Part shown: in pieces, positions 49,627 to 60,423 of the stretch | How the letters are laid out: each line of letters starts with the position of its first letter | How positions within the stretch are numbered: position 1 is the first letter of the stretch | Source: Peribacillus saganii | Lineage (GTDB): Bacteria > Bacillota > Bacilli > Bacillales > DSM-1321 | Reading direction: 5' to 3' | DNA: 64,000 nt | Assembly (NCBI RefSeq): GCF_003429095.1 | Contig: NZ_QVTE01000001.1 | Location: 62,001-126,000 of the forward strand | Made by a program: the position numbers and the translations under genes | The notes under the pieces: generated by a model | Databases searched by the model: none | What the model was told of the DNA's origin: nothing | What the model saw: the letters and a program-made list of their open reading frames with translations, nothing else

Positions 49627-50712
49627 GTGGATGTAAGACTTAAATGGTATTACAGGCTTGGTTTTTTACTGCTATTGTTTATCGTTGCCTACATTTTTAT
49701 AAAACTTAAACCGCTCTGGCTGCCTGTACTAGATACCCTTGTATCTGTTCTGATCCCATTTCTTGCGGCAGCTTTTATATCGTATCTTTTGCATCCAGTC
49801 GTAGAGGTCCTTCACGACAAGGGTGTCAAAAGATGGCTGGCCATAACAATTATTTACATTTTGTTTTTTGGCGGACTGGGATTGGCCATATACAAAGGCA
49901 TACCTGCAATAGTAGAACAGATTCGAGAGCTGTCTGACAGTGCTCCAAGAGTCGCCGAGCAGTATAGAGGCTGGCTCAAAAAACTTGATCATAAAACCTC
50001 TCATTGGCCGTTCGGACTTCATGAAAGGCTGGAGGAAGGTATTGAAATGATTGAAACAAGTCTTAATGGCCTGCTTTCCAACGCAGTTATGTATGCCATG
50101 CAATTGTTTAATTTTATTGTATATTTTGCACTCATACCTTTGATTGCTTTTTATATTCTGAAAGATATTGAAGCAATAAAAAAGATGTTTTGGTATTTGA
50201 CTCCTCGCACCTGGAGGAGCCAGAGTAAAGCATTTATTAGGGATGTAGATGCATCCCTCGGCGGGTATATTCGGGGCCAGCTGACTGTTTGTGTGATAAT
50301 CGGAGGCCTTTCATCCTTGCTGTTTTGGATTTTTGATATGAAATATCCTTTACTGCTCGGCATCATTATTGGCATAACAAATGTTATCCCATATTTCGGG
50401 CCTTTCTTCGGCGCAATTCCGGCAGTGGCAATCGGGGCAACCTATTCCCCTAAAATGGTTTTAATTGTAATAGTCATCATTTTCGTACTCCAATTTTTGG
50501 AAGGGAACATTCTATCACCTCTGATAGTCGGGAAGAGCTTGCATATGCACCCATTATTCATCATGTTTGCCCTGCTGACCGGCGGGAAAGTGGGAGGGGT
50601 CATCGGGATGATTACTGCAGTTCCGATGTTGGCAATCGTGAAGGTTGCCTTGCTTCACTCCAGAATCCACTTCCTGAAGCTTAAATCACCAAAAGATCTG
50701 GTGCGAGAATAA
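49627..50712 (+). CDS. yrrI: AI-2E family transporter (YrrI-like permease)
   Basis: 361 residues and about eight membrane helices (PLWLPVLDTLVSVLIPFLAAAF, FNFIVYFALIPLIAFYILKD, PLLLGIIIGITNVIPYFGPF, in parts) of the AI-2E/TqsA superfamily; substrate unknown. GTG start at 49627, six bases after GAGGTG. The longer ATG at 49477 would add 50 unconserved residues. Upstream of alaS as in B. subtilis. Confidence 0.88.
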   Translation: MDVRLKWYYRLGFLLLLFIVAYIFIKLKPLWLPVLDTLVSVLIPFLAAAFISYLLHPVVEVLHDKGVKRWLAITIIYILFFGGLGLAIYKGIPAIVEQIRELSDSAPRVAEQYRGWLKKLDHKTSHWPFGLHERLEEGIEMIETSLNGLLSNAVMYAMQLFNFIVYFALIPLIAFYILKDIEAIKKMFWYLTPRTWRSQSKAFIRDVDASLGGYIRGQLTVCVIIGGLSSLLFWIFDMKYPLLLGIIIGITNVIPYFGPFFGAIPAVAIGATYSPKMVLIVIVIIFVLQFLEGNILSPLIVGKSLHMHPLFIMFALLTGGKVGGVIGMITAVPMLAIVKVALLHSRIHFLKLKSPKDLVRE

Positions 50713-50775
50713 AGAAATCCTTTTTATAAGTTTCCTTCCATAGTAAGAGAGTATAACTTGTATAGCGAGTACGAG

Positions 50776-50839
50776 ATGTCCAGCTGCCCTTAGCCCTTCT
50801 TCCTTAAGCAGGGCACTTGCGCTTTTCTCAAGGCCGATC
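50776..50839 (+). repeat. Structured intergenic repeat, copy 10 (internally deleted)
   Basis: Only the two ends and the CCGTTCTTCCT-like segment remain: ATGTCCAGCTGCCC ... CCCTTCTTCC ... AGCAGGGCACTTGCGCTTTTCT. It is 64 bp and ends just upstream of the alaS promoter. Confidence 0.75.
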
Positions 50840-50843
50840 GTTA

Positions 50844-50872
50844 TTGACAAAATCTATTGATGTGAATATAAT
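50844..50872 (+). promoter_or_regulatory. Sigma-A promoter of alaS
   Basis: TTGACA (50844-50849), a 17-base spacer and TATAAT (50867-50872). A fully consensus promoter. Confidence 0.9.
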
Positions 50873-50878
50873 CCTTTA

Positions 50879-51149
50879 CATAGAATGATTCTAATATTGA
50901 ATTCGAAGAAGGAACAAGTACACTGCAGACCATCTGAGTGCGAAACGGCACTATAGAGAGGGATTTCCAAGGCTGAAAGAAATTCCAGATGAAGGGCAGA
51001 GGAAAGCTAGTCCGGAGTGCAGCTAATCACTGCCGTTCGCCGCGTTAAGGCAATGCTAAGGTGATGGGTGTCGTAAGTCTTTGATACCCATAATCAGGGT
51101 GGTACCGCGAGACAACTCCTCGTCCCTGTTTTTGGGACGGGGATTTTTT
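50879..51149 (+). promoter_or_regulatory. T-box riboswitch leader of alaS
   Basis: T-box core AGGGTGGTACCGCG at 51096-51109; the TGGT bulge fits a tRNA with A73, as for tRNA-Ala. The specifier is GCT at 51006-51008, in the canonical GAA-A-GCT-A setting (51002-51009), opposite an AGTA early in stem I. A terminator (51116-51149, CTCGTCCC/GGGACGGG with T's) competes with the antiterminator. Senses uncharged tRNA-Ala. Confidence 0.95.
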
Positions 51150-51202
51150 GTGCTCAAAAACGGTAAGTATACGGCAATTGCCTGAAAATAAGGAGGATTT
51201 AC

Positions 51203-53839
51203 ATGAAAAAGTTAACAGGATCACAGATACGCCAAATGTACTTAGACTTTTTTAAGGAAAAAGGCCACACAGTGGAGCCAAGTGCTCCGCTTGTGCCGCA
51301 TGATGATCCGTCATTGTTATGGATCAATTCAGGTGTTGCTACGCTGAAGAAGTATTTCGACGGTCGTGTTATTCCGGAGAACCCTCGGATTACAAACGCA
51401 CAGAAAGCTATCCGTACCAATGATATTGAAAATGTTGGAAAGACAGCTCGCCATCATACTTTCTTTGAAATGCTTGGAAATTTCTCCATTGGGGAATATT
51501 TTAAGGAAGAAGCCATCACTTGGGCGTGGGAGTTCCTTACCGATGAAAAATGGATCGGCTTTAACCCGGAAAAATTGTCAGTAACCATCCACCCAGAGGA
51601 TGAAGAAGCATTTGAATTATGGAATAAAAAAATCGGCATCCCAGCTGGAAGAATTATCCGTCTGGAAGAAAACTTCTGGGATATTGGTGAAGGCCCGAGC
51701 GGACCTAACACGGAAATTTTCTATGATCGAGGACCTGAATTTGGTGATGATCCTAGCGACCAGGAGCTATATCCAGGTGGAGAGAACGAGCGTTACCTTG
51801 AAGTATGGAACCTTGTTTTTTCACAATTTAACCATAATCCCGATGGCTCTTATACTCCTCTGCCAAAGAAAAACATTGATACTGGAATGGGTCTTGAGCG
51901 TATGGCTTCTGTTATTCAGGAAGTTCCTACAAACTTTGATACAGATTTATTTATGCCAATCATTGCAGCGACTGAACAAATTGCTGGCATGAGCTATGGT
52001 GAAGATAAAGAACGAGATACTGCTTTTAAAGTAATTGCTGACCACATCCGCACAGTAACTTTCGCGGTGGGTGATGGAGCACTTCCATCAAATGAAGGTC
52101 GCGGCTATGTACTGCGCAGACTGCTTCGTCGTGCTGTAAGATACGCTAAACATATCGGAATAAACCGCCCGTTTATGTTTGAGCTTGTGCCTGTCGTCGG
52201 TGAGATCATGCATGAATTTTATCCGGAAGTACGTGAAAAAGGTGATTTCATTGCTAAAGTAGTTAAGAATGAAGAAGAACGTTTCCACGAAACACTGAAT
52301 GACGGCCTTTCCATTCTTGCTGAAGTTATTCGCAAGGAAAAGGAAAAGGGTAGCAGCACGATCCAGGGGGCAGATGTATTCAGACTTTACGACACATATG
52401 GCTTCCCGGTTGAGTTAACGGAAGAATATGCTGAAGAAGAAGCTATGAGCGTGGACCATGAAGGGTTTGAACGTGAAATGGAAGCACAGCGGGTACGGGC
52501 CCGTGCTGCACGCCAGGATGTGGATTCCATGCAAATTCAGGGCGGTGTCCTAGGAGACGTGAAGGTAGAAAGCAAGTTTGTGGGATATAACGTGCTGGAA
52601 GCAAAGGGAACAGTGGCTGCTATTATTAAAAATGGAGAGTTAGCTGATGAAGCAACCGAGGGTGAAGAGGTACAGGTTATTCTGAGTGAAACTCCATTTT
52701 ATGCAGAAAGTGGCGGACAGGTAGCCGATAAGGGAATCATGGTCAGCGAAGCTGTTAAGGTGTCAGTAAAGGACGTCCAAAAAGCTCCAAACGGACAAAA
52801 CCTCCATAGGGTAACGGTAGAAGCCGGCACTCTTAAACAAGATGCTGCAGTAGTTTCCATCGTGGATAACGAATCAAGAAGCCAAATTATCAAAAATCAT
52901 ACAGCTACACACTTGCTTCATCAAGCTCTAAAGGATGTACTTGGAGATCATGTTAACCAAGCCGGTTCACAGGTAGCTCCTGACCGTTTGCGCTTTGACT
53001 TCTCCCACTTTGGACAAGTTAAACCGGACGAGCTTGAAAAAATCGAGGAAATCGTTAATGAAAAGATCTGGCAAAGCATTGGGGTAAATATAGAAAACAA
53101 AAAACTCGCAGAAGCAAAAGCAATGGGAGCTATGGCATTGTTTGGCGAAAAGTACGGTGAGATCGTACGGGTCGTTCAGGTTGGAGATTACAGCCTTGAG
53201 CTTTGCGGAGGATGCCATGTACCAAACACGGCTGTAATCGGCTTATTCAAAATAGTTTCAGAAACTGGTATCGGTGCAGGAACACGAAGAATTGAAGCTG
53301 TAACCGGATCTGCAGCATACAAGCAGCTTACTGATCAAATCGGAATTCTCAAGGAGGCTGCCGCTAAACTGAAGGCAAATCCGAAAGATCTGCCTGAAAG
53401 AGTAGAAACGATCCTTGCTGATATGAAAGAATTGCAGCGCGAAAACGAATCACTATCTGCAAAGCTTAACAATATTGAAGCATCAGGACTTGTCCATAAT
53501 GCCCGCGAAATCGGCAGTGTAAAGGTCCTTGCAGCAAAAGTCCAGGCTGCAGATATGAACAGCCTGCGCAGCATGGCGGATGATTTAAAACAAAAACTTG
53601 GTTCTGCTATCATCCTGTTAGGTTCTGTTCAGGGAGAAAAAGTCAACCTCATAGCAGCCGTAACTAAGGATTATATCGAGCAGGGCTACCATGCTGGCAA
53701 GCTCATCAAAGAAGTGGCGTCACGCTGCGGCGGAGGCGGAGGCGGACGTCCAGACATGGCTCAAGCCGGAGGAAAAGATCCAGAGAAATTGGATAACGCT
53801 CTAGGATTTGTTGAGGAATGGGTTAAATCCATTTCATAA
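51203..53839 (+). CDS. alaS: Alanyl-tRNA synthetase
   Basis: 878 residues. N-terminal class II catalytic domain ([37 protein letters not shown]), editing domain with [11 protein letters not shown] and the zinc-site Cys/His cluster [11 protein letters not shown], and the C-Ala domain ending [24 protein letters not shown] ribosome site after the T-box. Confidence 0.98.
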   Translation: MKKLTGSQIRQMYLDFFKEKGHTVEPSAPLVPHDDPSLLWINSGVATLKKYFDGRVIPENPRITNAQKAIRTNDIENVGKTARHHTFFEMLGNFSIGEYFKEEAITWAWEFLTDEKWIGFNPEKLSVTIHPEDEEAFELWNKKIGIPAGRIIRLEENFWDIGEGPSGPNTEIFYDRGPEFGDDPSDQELYPGGENERYLEVWNLVFSQFNHNPDGSYTPLPKKNIDTGMGLERMASVIQEVPTNFDTDLFMPIIAATEQIAGMSYGEDKERDTAFKVIADHIRTVTFAVGDGALPSNEGRGYVLRRLLRRAVRYAKHIGINRPFMFELVPVVGEIMHEFYPEVREKGDFIAKVVKNEEERFHETLNDGLSILAEVIRKEKEKGSSTIQGADVFRLYDTYGFPVELTEEYAEEEAMSVDHEGFEREMEAQRVRARAARQDVDSMQIQGGVLGDVKVESKFVGYNVLEAKGTVAAIIKNGELADEATEGEEVQVILSETPFYAESGGQVADKGIMVSEAVKVSVKDVQKAPNGQNLHRVTVEAGTLKQDAAVVSIVDNESRSQIIKNHTATHLLHQALKDVLGDHVNQAGSQVAPDRLRFDFSHFGQVKPDELEKIEEIVNEKIWQSIGVNIENKKLAEAKAMGAMALFGEKYGEIVRVVQVGDYSLELCGGCHVPNTAVIGLFKIVSETGIGAGTRRIEAVTGSAAYKQLTDQIGILKEAAAKLKANPKDLPERVETILADMKELQRENESLSAKLNNIEASGLVHNAREIGSVKVLAAKVQAADMNSLRSMADDLKQKLGSAIILLGSVQGEKVNLIAAVTKDYIEQGYHAGKLIKEVASRCGGGGGGRPDMAQAGGKDPEKLDNALGFVEEWVKSIS

Positions 53840-53923
53840 TCTAAAAGAAATGTTGTACAATAAGTGTAATAATTGGAATCCGTTCACTAGATCAGTGAAT
53901 GAGAGAAAAGAGGTGCACGACGA

Positions 53924-54193
53924 ATGAGTTCCTTTGATAAAACAATGCAGTTCAACTTTTCTGAAGAGCCTTTTGAAAGAGATGTAGAGGATGTCTTGTT
54001 TCAAGTCTACCAGGCTCTTCAGGAAAAAGGGTATAATCCAATCAATCAAATAGTGGGTTATTTGCTTTCCGGAGATCCTGCTTATATTCCCAGACACCAG
54101 GACGCGAGAAATATTATCCGCAAACTGGAGCGGGATGAAATTATTGAGGAATTAGTCAAATCGTATTTAAAGCACCGTCGTGAGGAACGTTAA
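53924..54193 (+). CDS. yrzL: IreB family regulatory protein (YrzL)
   Basis: 89 residues. Recognised by [54 protein letters not shown] (in parts). In Enterococcus the homologue IreB is phosphorylated by the PASTA kinase IreK; TMQFNF contains the relevant N-terminal threonine. The stop overlaps the ruvX start (TAATG). Confidence 0.94.
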   Translation: MSSFDKTMQFNFSEEPFERDVEDVLFQVYQALQEKGYNPINQIVGYLLSGDPAYIPRHQDARNIIRKLERDEIIEELVKSYLKHRREER

Positions 54194-54615
54194 TGCGCGT
54201 AATGGGACTAGATTTAGGATCAAAAACAATCGGCGTCGCAGTTAGTGATGCGATGGGCTGGACGGCCCAGGGAATAGAAACGATAAAAATTGATGAAGCA
54301 AAAAATGAATTCGGCTTTAACCGTCTGGGGAAAATTATTAATGAGCATGAAGTTTCCAAAATCGTTTTGGGCCTGCCTAAGAATATGAATGGCACTCTGG
54401 GCCCACGGGCAGAGATAAGCCAGACATTCGCCAGCAAGCTGGAAAAGAAGTACAAGCTCCCCGTAATCCTCTGGGATGAAAGGCTGACAACGATGGCGGC
54501 AGAACGTGTGCTGCTGGAAGCCGATATGAGTCGGGGAAAAAGAAAAAAAGTAATTGATAAAATGGCAGCTGTCATGATCCTTCAGGGATACTTGGACAGC
54601 CAAACTAAATCTTAA
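54193..54615 (+). CDS. yrrK: Putative pre-16S rRNA nuclease RuvX/YqgF (YrrK)
   Basis: 140-residue RNase H-fold protein. [36 protein letters not shown] and [12 protein letters not shown] (catalytic acidic residues in the first and last) are the family motifs. Thought to mature the 16S 5' end and/or resolve junctions. Overlaps the upstream gene by one base. Confidence 0.96.
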   Translation: MRVMGLDLGSKTIGVAVSDAMGWTAQGIETIKIDEAKNEFGFNRLGKIINEHEVSKIVLGLPKNMNGTLGPRAEISQTFASKLEKKYKLPVILWDERLTTMAAERVLLEADMSRGKRKKVIDKMAAVMILQGYLDSQTKS

Positions 54616-54627
54616 GAGGTGACTGAA

Positions 54628-54918
54628 ATGGAACACGGAGAAAACAATATTACAATCGTAGATGAAAATGGAAACGAGCAGTTATGTGAGGTCCTTTTCA
54701 CATTTGACTCAGATAAATTCAATAAATCATATGTGCTTTACTATCCGATTTCTTCAGATGATGACGACGAAGAAATAGAGATTCACGCATCCTCATTCGT
54801 ACCAAGCGAAGACAACCAGGACGGCGAGCTTTCACCGATCGAAACCGAAGAAGAATGGGATATGATTGAAGAAATGCTTAACACATACCTTGACAACGAA
54901 GAAGAAGACGATCAATAA
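54628..54918 (+). CDS. yrzB: DUF1292 family acidic protein (YrzB)
   Basis: 96 residues, very acidic ([27 protein letters not shown]). The conserved core is [18 protein letters not shown]. Function unknown; it is always found with yrzL-yrrK. ATG at 54628 follows AGAGGTG. Confidence 0.93.
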   Translation: MEHGENNITIVDENGNEQLCEVLFTFDSDKFNKSYVLYYPISSDDDDEEIEIHASSFVPSEDNQDGELSPIETEEEWDMIEEMLNTYLDNEEEDDQ

Positions 54919-54927
54919 TCACGTGCA

Positions 54928-54956
54928 GAACAGTCTCCCTTGGGAGGCTGTTTTCT
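54928..54956 (+). terminator. Terminator after yrzB
   Basis: AACAGTCTCCC/GGGAGGCTGTT with a two-base loop and TTTTCTTT. Ends the alaS-to-yrzB group. Confidence 0.9.
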
Positions 54957-54972
54957 TTATTAAATAAGAAAT

Positions 54973-55139
54973 ATGTCGAGTTCCAGCGCCCAGCTCCGAC
55001 GCACTGGACGTGCTAGTGCCGACGTCGCCACAGGACAAGGAATGCTTCGGCAGAGGTACATCGCACGAAACAAAGCGACAGCTTTGTGAGGAGGTGGCGA
55101 ACTAGCCGTTCTTCCTCTGCCAGGACGCTTGCGCTTTTC
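54973..55139 (+). repeat. Structured intergenic repeat, copy 7 (type B with an AGGA-like arm)
   Basis: Begins ATGTCGAGTTCCAGCGCCCA. It holds a GCAC-TGGAC-GTGC hairpin near 55000, the type B block (GGAATGCTTCGGCAG, ACAAAGC-GACA-GCTTTGT) nested where type A has its AGGA hairpin inside GTCGCCAC...GTGGCGAAC, then GCCGTTCTTCCT and the GACGCTTGCGCTTTTC end. It looks like a hybrid of the two types. Confidence 0.85.
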
Positions 55140-55297
55140 ATATGTTGGAAATTGTAATTATTGTTCGATATTTGTAGTTATTTTTGATATTCTTAGTATA
55201 ATGACTTGAAGTATGGTTACATTCATTCTTGACAGGTCAATAAAGAGTTGTGAATTCATGCCATATCACTGGGCATGAAGGGGGTAGAAAAGGACAT

Positions 55298-56428
55298 ATG
55301 AGTGAGAAGGTATCAAAAAAAGCTATCGTGAGGGAAAAATTGCTTGAGCGCCAAAAGGACGCTAAAGTGATCAGGAAGATCCTGTTGATTTCAACTTTGA
55401 TATTTATCCTGATTGCGGGCGGATTGGCACTGGGCGGTTATCTTTATGTAAAGTCAGCACTGCAGCCATATAATCCGGAAGATAAAAAAGTCAGGAAAGT
55501 GGAGATTCCGATTGGATCCTCCGTAAGCGGAATAGCTGCAATTCTTAAAGATAATAAAATCATCAAGGACGAGAGGGTATTTAAGTATTATATTAAATTC
55601 CGTAATGAGGCTGGATTCCAGGCGGGTACATATGAGTTGTCTCCTTCAATGAACCTCGGGGAAATAGTCAGCAGCATTAAAACGGGAAAGATCATGCAGG
55701 AGGTTGCGCTGAAAATTACGCTTCCGGAGGGCAAGACACTTCAGCAAATCGCAGGCATAATTGCAGAAAAAACGGATGAAAATCCAGATCAAGTATTTAA
55801 AACGTTAAATGACAAGGCTTTTATCAGGAAGCTGCAAGACTTATATCCTGAGCTGATCACTGACGAAATTTACAATGAAAATATCAGGTATCCGCTTGAA
55901 GGCTATTTATTCCCTGCGACTTTTTCATTTTACGAGGAAAAGCCAGGAATTGAAAAAATAGTAACTGAAATGCTGTCACAAACAAATAAGGTACTAAGCC
56001 AATACCATGAAGATTTGACTGCTAAAAATCTTACACCGCATAAACTTCTTACATTTGCTTCTTTGGTCGAGGAAGAGGCGACCGAGAAAGTGGACAGGGA
56101 TAAAATTGCTTCTGTCTTTTATAATCGCATGAAGATAGGAATGCCGCTTCAAACAGATCCAACGGTATTATATGCAAAGGGTGAACATAAAGCAAAAGTA
56201 TATTATAAGGATTTAAAAACTGAGTCTCCTTACAACACTTATACTAATGTTGGGCTGCCGCCGGGGCCAATTGCCAATGCGGGAGTCATGTCCATAGAAG
56301 CTGCGCTGAACCCTGCAGAAACAGATTTTTACTACTTCCTGGCAACATCAACAGGAGATGTGATTTTTACAAAAACTCTTGATCAGCATAATCGTGAGAA
56401 AGCACGGTATATCACAAGTCAAAATTAA
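55298..56428 (+). CDS. mltG: Endolytic transglycosylase MltG (YrrL)
   Basis: Membrane-bound lytic transglycosylase (YceG fold) that cleaves nascent peptidoglycan strands. 376 residues, with a cytoplasmic N-tail, one membrane helix (ILLISTLIFILIAGGLALGG), a LysM-like region (VEIPIGSSVSGIAAILKDN) and the catalytic domain with the essential Glu in LVEEEATEKVDR and the motif MPLQTDPTVLYA. The ATG at 55298 is preceded by AAAAGGA; an in-frame start at 55250 is less likely. Confidence 0.95.
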   Translation: MSEKVSKKAIVREKLLERQKDAKVIRKILLISTLIFILIAGGLALGGYLYVKSALQPYNPEDKKVRKVEIPIGSSVSGIAAILKDNKIIKDERVFKYYIKFRNEAGFQAGTYELSPSMNLGEIVSSIKTGKIMQEVALKITLPEGKTLQQIAGIIAEKTDENPDQVFKTLNDKAFIRKLQDLYPELITDEIYNENIRYPLEGYLFPATFSFYEEKPGIEKIVTEMLSQTNKVLSQYHEDLTAKNLTPHKLLTFASLVEEEATEKVDRDKIASVFYNRMKIGMPLQTDPTVLYAKGEHKAKVYYKDLKTESPYNTYTNVGLPPGPIANAGVMSIEAALNPAETDFYYFLATSTGDVIFTKTLDQHNREKARYITSQN

Positions 56429-56540
56429 CATGCATTTCCTTGGAAGAAGAGTTCACTTTCTCCCTGTTTTTATGGTAAAATAGTCAAAGTGTAAAATATG
56501 ACATAGTGAAATGCTGTATTTAATCTTAGTATGTAGTTAC

Positions 56541-56564
56541 AACTCGGCGATTGCCGAGTTTTTT
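56541..56564 (+). terminator. Terminator after mltG
   Basis: AACTCGGC/GCCGAGTT with a GATT loop and T6. Confidence 0.93.
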
Positions 56565-56604
56565 CTTGTAAGGTAATAAAGTATTACGTTTCTAACAGCT
56601 AGAG

Positions 56605-56756
56605 ACGTCTAGCTTTATCGCCCAGCAACTTTTTCTTAGGAAAATAAGGCCCCGAGTTAAGGACAAGCTACGGCAGCGATACATCGCACGAAACAAAGTG
56701 ACAGCTTTGTGAGGACTTAGCCGTTCTTCCTCTTATCAGGTCCTTGCGCATTTCTT
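56605..56756 (+). repeat. Structured intergenic repeat, copy 8 (type B, divergent)
   Basis: Begins ACGTCTAGCTTTATCGCCCA; the type B block GGCAGCGATACATCGCACGA and ACAAAGT-GACA-GCTTTGT is well kept; ends CAGGTCCTTGCGCATTTC. Directly followed by copy 9. Confidence 0.82.
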
Positions 56757-56758
56757 TG

Positions 56759-56870
56759 ATGTTTAGCTCCAGCGCCCAGCCCCTCGAATGATGCGACCAA
56801 AGGCCGTCACAAACCCTTTGACGGACGTACACTGGAAGTTCCGCTCTCAGGGCGCTTCCGCTTTTCTTAT
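56759..56870 (+). repeat. Structured intergenic repeat, copy 9 (short)
   Basis: Begins ATGTTTAGCTCCAGCGCCCA, keeps the arm TGCGAC/GTCACA with one C/A mismatch, lacks the core, and ends CAGGGCGCTTCCGCTTTTC. It lies 44 bases before trmR. Confidence 0.82.
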
Positions 56871-56913
56871 GCTTCCGTTTTTCAAAGCAATATCTCTTCT
56901 GGAGGAAGTCTAT

Positions 56914-57564
56914 ATGAATAATGAAATGAATGGATATTTACAGAAATTGCTCTATTCACGCAACTCGTTTTTTTCCGAAATGGAAGAGTATGCGAAGGAT
57001 AACGGTGTCCCGATTATGGAACCGATTGGAATGGAAGTATTATTACAGCTGTTAAGGCTTCATCAGCCTAAATCTATTCTGGAGGTGGGCGCTGCAATCG
57101 GCTACTCCGCGTTACGAATGGCAGATGCCCTTCCTGATGCAAGAATCGTTACAATAGAAAGGGACGAAGATCGGATTGCACTTGCAAAGCAATATTTTGC
57201 AAGTGCGGAATCCAGTGACCGTATCACACTTTTAGAAGGTGATGCCCTTGAAACAGCAAAAGCCGCAGGTGCATTTGGACCGTTTGATGCCATTTTCATT
57301 GATGCTGCCAAGGGCCAGTATAAACGCTTCTTTGAGCTATATGAGCCTTATTTGCAGCCAGCCGGCGTAATCATTGTGGATAACGTCCTTTTTAAAGGGC
57401 TTGTTGCCCAGGATATAGAGAAAATTGAACCGAGACGCATTCGCAGCCTTGTCCGAAAAATAAATGAATTCAATACGTGGCTGGTCAGCAATCCCAAGTA
57501 TGACACCACCATATTGCCATTGGGCGACGGTGTTGCCATCAGTAAACGAAGAGGTGAACAATAA
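56914..57564 (+). CDS. trmR: tRNA 5-hydroxyuridine methyltransferase TrmR (YrrM)
   Basis: SAM-dependent O-methyltransferase of 216 residues that makes 5-methoxyuridine from ho5U34. SAM motifs ILEVGAAIGYSALRMA and IVTIERDEDR, and FDAIFIDAAKGQYKRFFELY are the family pattern. The ATG at 56914 has a GGAGGAAG site; a frame open further upstream runs through repeat copy 9 and is spurious. It overlaps the next gene by one base. Confidence 0.93.
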   Translation: MNNEMNGYLQKLLYSRNSFFSEMEEYAKDNGVPIMEPIGMEVLLQLLRLHQPKSILEVGAAIGYSALRMADALPDARIVTIERDEDRIALAKQYFASAESSDRITLLEGDALETAKAAGAFGPFDAIFIDAAKGQYKRFFELYEPYLQPAGVIIVDNVLFKGLVAQDIEKIEPRRIRSLVRKINEFNTWLVSNPKYDTTILPLGDGVAISKRRGEQ

Positions 57565-58493
57565 TGAAAAAACCTGAATTGCTTGTTACACCAACAAGTG
57601 TGAATGATATCCTGCCGTTAATAGAGGCGGGTGCAGACGCTTTTGTGGTAGGTGAACAGCGCTATGGCCTTCGCCTTGCCGGAGAATTCAACAGGGATAA
57701 TATTAAAAAAACATTAGAAGTGGCGCATCAGCATGGCAAAAAAGTATTTGTGGCGATGAATGCCATTTTTCATAATGATAAATTGGATGAGCTTGAAGAG
57801 TATGTGGCTTTTCTTAGCAAAGCAAAAGCAGACGCGATCATTTTTGGTGACCCGGCTGTTTTAATGGCAGTTCGTGCAGCTGCACCTGATATGCCGCTCC
57901 ATTGGAACACGGAAACAACAGTTACTAATTGGTATACTTGCAATTACTGGGGCAGACGCGGTGCAGTCCGCGCAGTTGCTGCACGCGAATTAAGCATGGA
58001 TGAAGTAATTGAAATGAAGGAAAATGCAGAGGTTGAAATTGAGATTCAGGTTCAAGGCATGACTTGTATGTTCCAATCAAAGCGTCCATTGCTCGGTCAC
58101 TACTTTGAATACCAGGGGAAAGCAATGGAAATAGAAAATCGCAAGCAGCAGACTAACATGTTCCTTCACGATAAGGAAAGGAACAATAAGTATCCGATTT
58201 TTGAGGATGAAAACGGAACTCACATTATGAGCCCTAATGATATCTGCATCATTGACGAGCTTCAGGAATTGATTGAAGCCGGTATGGATTCCTTTAAAAT
58301 TGATGGGGTATTAAAAACTCCTGAATACATCATTGAAGTTACAAAATTATACAGGAAGGCAATTGACCTTTGTGCCTGTGACCCTGACCAATACGACAAA
58401 ATTAAGCATGAGCTTCTAGAAAAAATAGAAGAAATCCAGCCGGAAAACCGTTCTTTGGATACAGGATTTTTCTTTAAAGAAACTGTATACTAA
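57564..58493 (+). CDS. trhP1: tRNA hydroxylation protein, peptidase U32 family, first subunit (YrrN)
   Basis: 309-residue U32-family protein; in B. subtilis YrrN/YrrO (TrhP1/TrhP2) are needed for prephenate-dependent ho5U34 formation. Conserved ELLVTPTSVNDILPLIEAGADAFVVG (in parts) and LHWNTETTVTNWYTCNYWG. It lacks the Cys cluster present in the second subunit. Coupled to trmR by an ATGA-type overlap. Confidence 0.92.
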   Translation: MKKPELLVTPTSVNDILPLIEAGADAFVVGEQRYGLRLAGEFNRDNIKKTLEVAHQHGKKVFVAMNAIFHNDKLDELEEYVAFLSKAKADAIIFGDPAVLMAVRAAAPDMPLHWNTETTVTNWYTCNYWGRRGAVRAVAARELSMDEVIEMKENAEVEIEIQVQGMTCMFQSKRPLLGHYFEYQGKAMEIENRKQQTNMFLHDKERNNKYPIFEDENGTHIMSPNDICIIDELQELIEAGMDSFKIDGVLKTPEYIIEVTKLYRKAIDLCACDPDQYDKIKHELLEKIEEIQPENRSLDTGFFFKETVY

Positions 58494-58517
58494 AACGCCA
58501 TATAAGGAGGAATAGCC

Positions 58518-59786
58518 TTGGAAGCTATTGCTAATAAAATTTCCCAAATCGTTGATGGCAAACGTGTAATTATAAAGAAACCAGAACTATTAGCTCCAGC
58601 AGGGAATCTTGAAAAATTGAAAATAGCAGTCCACTATGGCGCTGACGCTGTTTATATCGGCGGCCAGGAGTTCGGTTTGCGCTCAAATGCCGGAAACTTT
58701 ACGCTTGAAGAAATGAAGGAAGGCGTAGAATTCGCCAACAACTATAAAGCTAAAATCTACGTTACTACAAATATATACGCTCACAATGAAAATATGGGTG
58801 GGCTTGAAGAATATTTAATGGGACTTCAGGATGCTGGCGTAACAGGGATTATTGTTGCTGACCCTCTAATCATTGAAACATGCCGCCGAGTGGCTCCAAA
58901 TGTTGAAGTACACTTAAGTACGCAGCAGTCCCTTTCGAACTGGAAAGCAGTTCAATATTGGAAGGAAGAAGGCTTGGACCGCGTTGTTCTTGCCCGTGAA
59001 ACCGGAGCCGAGGAAATCCGCGAAATGAAGGAAAAGGTTGATATCGAAATTGAAACCTTTATTCATGGAGCAATGTGTATCGCCTATTCAGGACGCTGTA
59101 CATTATCAAACCATATGACTGCCCGAGATTCCAACCGAGGCGGCTGCTGCCAATCATGCCGCTGGGATTATGACTTATATGAGCTTGGTGAAGGTGGAGA
59201 AAATCCGCTGTTTAATGAAAATGATGCACCTTTCGCAATGAGTCCTAAGGATTTGAAGCTGATTGAATCAATTCCTAGAATGATTGAACTTGGAATTGAC
59301 AGCCTAAAAATTGAAGGCCGGATGAAGTCCATTCACTATGTTGCAACAGTAGTCAGTGTATACAGAAAAGTAATTGATGCTTATTGCGCTGATCCAGATA
59401 ATTTTACAATCAAGAAGGAATGGCTGGACGAACTTGAAAAATGCGCCAACAGGGAAGCAGCTTCAGCTTTCTTTGAAGGCTTGCCAGGGTATAAGCAGCA
59501 AATGTTTGGGAACCATAGCACAAAGACTACATTTGACTTCGCAGGGTTAGTTCTTCATTATGATGAGGAAACAAGAATGGTTACTCTGCAGCAGCGTAAT
59601 TTCTTTAAACCTGGTGATGAAATTGAATTTTTTGGCCCGGAAATTGAGAATTTCACGCAGGTAGTTGATAAAGTGTGGGATGAAAAAGGAAATGAGCTGG
59701 ATGCAGCACGCCACCCGCTACAAATTGTCCGCATTAAGGCAGATAAACCTGTATTCCCTAACAACATGATGCGAAAGGAGAACTAA
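58518..59786 (+). CDS. trhP2: tRNA hydroxylation protein, peptidase U32 family, second subunit (YrrO)
   Basis: 422-residue U32 protein. [30 protein letters not shown] (in parts), [13 protein letters not shown], and the Cys cluster [16 protein letters not shown] and [11 protein letters not shown], thought to hold an iron-sulfur cluster. C-terminal beta-barrel. TTG start after AAGGAGG. Confidence 0.94.
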   Translation: MEAIANKISQIVDGKRVIIKKPELLAPAGNLEKLKIAVHYGADAVYIGGQEFGLRSNAGNFTLEEMKEGVEFANNYKAKIYVTTNIYAHNENMGGLEEYLMGLQDAGVTGIIVADPLIIETCRRVAPNVEVHLSTQQSLSNWKAVQYWKEEGLDRVVLARETGAEEIREMKEKVDIEIETFIHGAMCIAYSGRCTLSNHMTARDSNRGGCCQSCRWDYDLYELGEGGENPLFNENDAPFAMSPKDLKLIESIPRMIELGIDSLKIEGRMKSIHYVATVVSVYRKVIDAYCADPDNFTIKKEWLDELEKCANREAASAFFEGLPGYKQQMFGNHSTKTTFDFAGLVLHYDEETRMVTLQQRNFFKPGDEIEFFGPEIENFTQVVDKVWDEKGNELDAARHPLQIVRIKADKPVFPNNMMRKEN

Positions 59787-59787
59787 C

Positions 59788-60423
59788 ATGAAGAATAAGC
59801 CCGTCGTTATCGGCGTAGCAGGCGGCTCCGGTTCAGGAAAGACAAGTGTAACGCGAGCTATTTATGAAAGGTTCAAAGGTCATTCGATCCTCATGTTGGA
59901 ACAGGACTTTTACTACAAAGACCAGAGTTCTCTGCCGTTAGAGGAAAGGCTGAAGACAAATTATGACCATCCGCTTGCATTTGACAATGATTTGCTCTTT
60001 GAACATGTCAATCAATTGCTGAGCTATCAGCCAATTGATAAGCCGGTATATGATTATGCTCTTCATACCCGTTCAGACAAAGTTGTACATGTAGAACCGA
60101 AGGATGTTATTATCCTTGAGGGTATCCTCATATTAGAGGATGAAAAGCTCCGCAGCCTGATGGATATCAAGCTATTTGTCGATACGGACGCCGATATTAG
60201 GATTATTCGAAGGCTGCAGCGCGACATTAAAGAGCGGGAACGGACACTTGATTCGGTTATTAATCAATATCTCAGCGTGGTTCGGCCGATGCATAACCAA
60301 TTCATTGAGCCTACAAAACGTTATGCAGACATTATCATCCCGGAAGGCGGCCACAATCATGTAGCTATCGACCTGATGGTAACAAAAATACAAACCATTC
60401 TTGAACAAAAGTCATTTTTATAA
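59788..60423 (+). CDS. udk: Uridine kinase
   Basis: Pyrimidine salvage enzyme (uridine/cytidine to UMP/CMP), 211 residues. P-loop [25 protein letters not shown], the YDYALHTRS substrate region and [18 protein letters not shown] lid. It starts one base after the trhP2 stop, with AAAGGAG. Confidence 0.97.
   Translation: MKNKPVVIGVAGGSGSGKTSVTRAIYERFKGHSILMLEQDFYYKDQSSLPLEERLKTNYDHPLAFDNDLLFEHVNQLLSYQPIDKPVYDYALHTRSDKVVHVEPKDVIILEGILILEDEKLRSLMDIKLFVDTDADIRIIRRLQRDIKERERTLDSVINQYLSVVRPMHNQFIEPTKRYADIIIPEGGHNHVAIDLMVTKIQTILEQKSFL

Noticed and set aside
51020..51030. GCT at 51022-51024 as the alaS specifier
   Set aside because: GCT at 51006-51008 sits in the canonical GAA-A-specifier-A context, which the other does not.
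56788..56913. Extended N-terminus of trmR
   Set aside because: The extra 42 codons run through repeat copy 9; the ATG at 56914 has a strong GGAGGAAG site and matches family length.
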